DNA of 21,524 nucleotides, from positions 1 to 21,524 of the forward strand of contig JAWQRM010000554.1 of NCBI GenBank assembly GCA_033557675.1. Direction: 5' to 3'. The first letter of the stretch is position 1; each line of letters starts with the position of its first letter. The position numbers and the translations under genes were made by a program. Shown piece by piece: positions 19,554 to 21,524 of this stretch. Under the pieces are notes generated by a model. The model was not told the origin of the DNA, did no database searches, and saw only the letters and a list, made by a program, of their open reading frames with translations. This stretch comes from Coptodactyla brooksi. Lineage: Eukaryota > Arthropoda > Insecta > Coleoptera > Scarabaeidae.

Positions 19554-19628
19554 AATGAGTACTGATAAGAATCAGTACTCATTACCATGAGTACCATGAT
19601 TACCATGAGTACCATGAGTACTGATTCT
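19554..19628. repeat. three-arm inverted repeat with 9-bp tandem repeats in the loop
   Basis: Arm 1 AATGAGTACTGAT (19554-19566) pairs with ATCAGTACTCATT (19571-19583) across a 4-nt loop. The middle arm, read as AGAATCAGTACTCAT (19568-19582), also pairs perfectly over 15 bp with ATGAGTACTGATTCT (19614-19628). Between the second and third arms are four tandem 9-mers, ACCATGAGT with one ACCATGATT variant (19584-19619). The two hairpins are mutually exclusive. Confidence 0.9.
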
Positions 19629-20702
19629 GGCAGCATTTACATTTTATAATCGTGAAAAAATTGTTTTGAAATGGAACACTATATATTAATATACTATTAA
19701 TTCATAGTAGAGTTCCCTATACTCATATTCAGTAGTTTTTTTAATATTGATGCATTTTTATTCCATTTGTTAAAAGTGATCATGATTTCTTTAGCAGGTC
19801 TTGGCTTTTTGGCATATACGGTTCGATTTGATTATCTATATCGATTAATTATCTATTTTGAAAGATAAAACCATAGTAGACAACTATTCAAAGTTACATT
19901 TTAAATTTATTTTTGATTCAAGGAGAATGTGATAAAATTGCATTCTGACCATATAGTTTGAATAAAAGATAAAATCAATTTTTCTTCGCGTTTTGGAACC
20001 GTAGCGTACAAAAAAAAAGTTGAAAGTCGCATAAAACGATTAGCTTTTTTAATACTTAACATAATTAACCTCATTGTTGATAGTACTTTTAGGTATATCA
20101 TGAGCCTCCGTCCATAGAATTTTCTGCAAGCGTAAAGATTTTTGGGAGGACCCATGCATAAGAAGAATTCAGTATTGTTGAATTGAGTTTTTACTAATCA
20201 AGATACAAGACATGATTTTTTAAATAATAATTGAATTATCTAGAAAACTGAGATTTGATAAATCTACATTTTAACCATTTTTATACAACAAGAGACATAC
20301 ATTTTCAGAGTACTTTCAGTTTCAACCTTTTTGTTTTGATGATAGATGATCAGGTCAGCTACCAAAGTTATGATGAAATTTTAAAATTATTTAATCTACA
20401 AATTAATGGGAAAGTGTTATCAACTTCTAAGAGAATTTTCACTAAACATTCTCAGAGATTTCCACAAAAGAAAATCTCAGAGATTTCCTTGAAGAGTAAA
20501 TTTAAAAATCACTGATTGTTAGCCTCAGCAATGCAGTTGCTATATGACATAAACGTCTTACAGCAATACAGTTGAGAGCTATGCTAATAAAATCTTGGTG
20601 ATCTTTAATAAATGCTGTAAAAAATCGTCAACATCTCCGAAACAACTACTAGAAATTGACGAATCCATAGAGATATCTTCATGTCTTAACTATGAAGAAG
20701 AA

Positions 20703-20735
20703 TTTATACACTATGAATGCTTCATAGTGTATAAA
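20703..20735. repeat. perfect 15-bp hairpin, 3-nt loop
   Basis: TTTATACACTATGAA and its exact complement TTCATAGTGTATAAA are separated by TGC. There is no T-run or coding context to suggest a terminator. It could be a foldback left by replication slippage. Confidence 0.88.
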
Positions 20736-21402
20736 GCATTCTGCTTCAGATATTCATGTACACACATACGTAGGCACTTATGATTTAAATAAAGAAATAT
20801 ATTTAGAAGATATATTATAAATCGATATTTTATGTGTTTATCTCGTATGAAAAAAATTAAGATTTGATTTCGTTCACATGATTAGAGAGAAATTAATAGT
20901 TATATGACATGTATTGGATTAGTATATTTGATAGGTTTAGACTTAACTAAATGTATTAGACTAACTTAAGATTATTTTATTACACATGGTGCTTCTTTTT
21001 ATGCAAAGGTAAGTGTGTTTTTACACAATCTTTATATATTCTGCTAGTTACTACCAACGGAATAAGTTGTTATAAATAAGTATAAGGTGTAAAATTATTT
21101 TTTACACATCAACTAAATTGCGTTCTCAAGGAATTTTGCAAACTGTGGCAGATGAATTAATGGTGCCAGCTGAACTGACAGTAAACAGCGCTATTTCATA
21201 TGCTTCAATGTATGGTGGCACGTAATGGTTTATATTACTGGCCAATAATATTATCTTATTTGTGTATGTAGATTTATGAAGAGCGTTTTTGCAGCTGTTT
21301 CGAAGCTTTAGTGTATACGCAGATATTCGGAATTTTATTTATTTAAAATTGTTTGTGTATTCTCAACCTAAGTTGACTTGTCTAAATATTGTGCAGTTAT
21401 AA

Positions 21403-21524
21403 CGGGTGTTTTTTTTAGAGGTTTGGTTTTTAAGTTGGCAACACTGTTCATAGCGGCAGCCATTTTGAAAAATGATAACTGATTTTTGTTCAGTACGTTT
21501 TGCCATTTCACCATGAATAGACTT
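21403..21524 (+). mobile_element. left end of another DDE transposon, cut by the window edge
   Basis: The sequence CGGGTGTTTTTTTTAGAGG begins at 21403 after TTATAA, followed by AAGTTGGCAACACTG and GCGGCAGCCATTTTG. This is the end and leader of a transposon family common in insects. An ATG in good context (ACCATGA) at 21513 starts MNRL, the usual start of its transposase, and the window ends 12 bases into that frame. The CGGGTGTTTT start resembles the outer end of the element at 6463. The rest is outside the window, so its state is unknown. Confidence 0.7.

Larger units (their letters stand above)
18487..21402. other. gene-free AT-rich stretch with hairpins
   Basis: Short frames such as 19907-20155 (minus), 20255-20515 and 20595-20783 (plus) lack recognisable motifs. 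The last runs straight through a perfect inverted repeat, so I do not call them genes. A short open stretch near 21145-21220 (ELMVPAELTVNSAISYAS) is unidentified. The hairpins are listed separately. Confidence 0.5.

Noticed and set aside
19584..19619. Four short repeats considered as a CRISPR-like array
   Set aside because: The units are 9 bp with no spacers, and the host is an animal. It is a minisatellite.
20595..20783. 62-codon open frame
   Set aside because: It reads through the perfect hairpin at 20703-20735, shows no recognisable motif and is near chance length in AT-rich DNA.

Overview
The window looks like nuclear DNA from an insect. It is very AT-rich, with long stretches that carry no gene, and it holds decayed copies of several arthropod DNA-transposon families: mariner, a DDE family with a D-41-D spacing, Tigger/pogo, piggyBac, and an IS630-related DDE family. 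The one convincing host gene is followed by a 3' UTR with binding sites of the miR-2/K-box type. The order of insect cannot be fixed from the sequence. There are no tRNA, rRNA, CRISPR or bacterial operon features.

Layout. 441-1735 is a mariner copy with both terminal repeats and TA duplications, but its interior is scrambled by tandem duplication. A second mariner right end follows at 2035-2058. 4011-4560 is the broken start of a piggyBac-like transposase. 4620-6463 is a transposon with long inverted arms around a broken transposase on the minus strand. 6540-7030 is a CpG-richer island with two palindromes, one of them an exact POU-dimer (MORE) site. 7566-7920 may be a short non-autonomous element. 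7966-9099 is a Tigger/pogo transposase pseudogene on the minus strand, in which a 50-nt intron can still be read. 9100-11200 is featureless. 11220-13030 holds two diverged copies of an unidentified repeat. 13500-13800 is a second piggyBac-like fragment. 13930-14957 is a decayed IS630-related transposase.

The host gene is a single-exon ORF at 15598-16464 (288 codons, or 222 from a better-placed ATG at 15796). I do not recognise the protein. Its leader is CpG-rich with a CTCTCTCTC tract. Directly after its stop codon are five TGTGAT cores within 139 nt. They match the K-box, which is targeted by the miR-2/miR-13/miR-11 family and is known from Notch-pathway and pro-apoptotic genes in flies. The AT-rich tail to about 18.0-18.5 kb is probably its long 3' UTR. 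From 18.5 to 21.4 kb there is no gene, but there are several perfect hairpins. The window ends 122 bases into another transposon, just after the start codon of its transposase.

Nothing here forms an operon or multi-gene system. The most promising biology is the unrecognised gene and its K-box cluster. The transposon fossils share one pattern: wherever the second catalytic region can be assessed, it is mutated or deleted, except in the D-41-D element.
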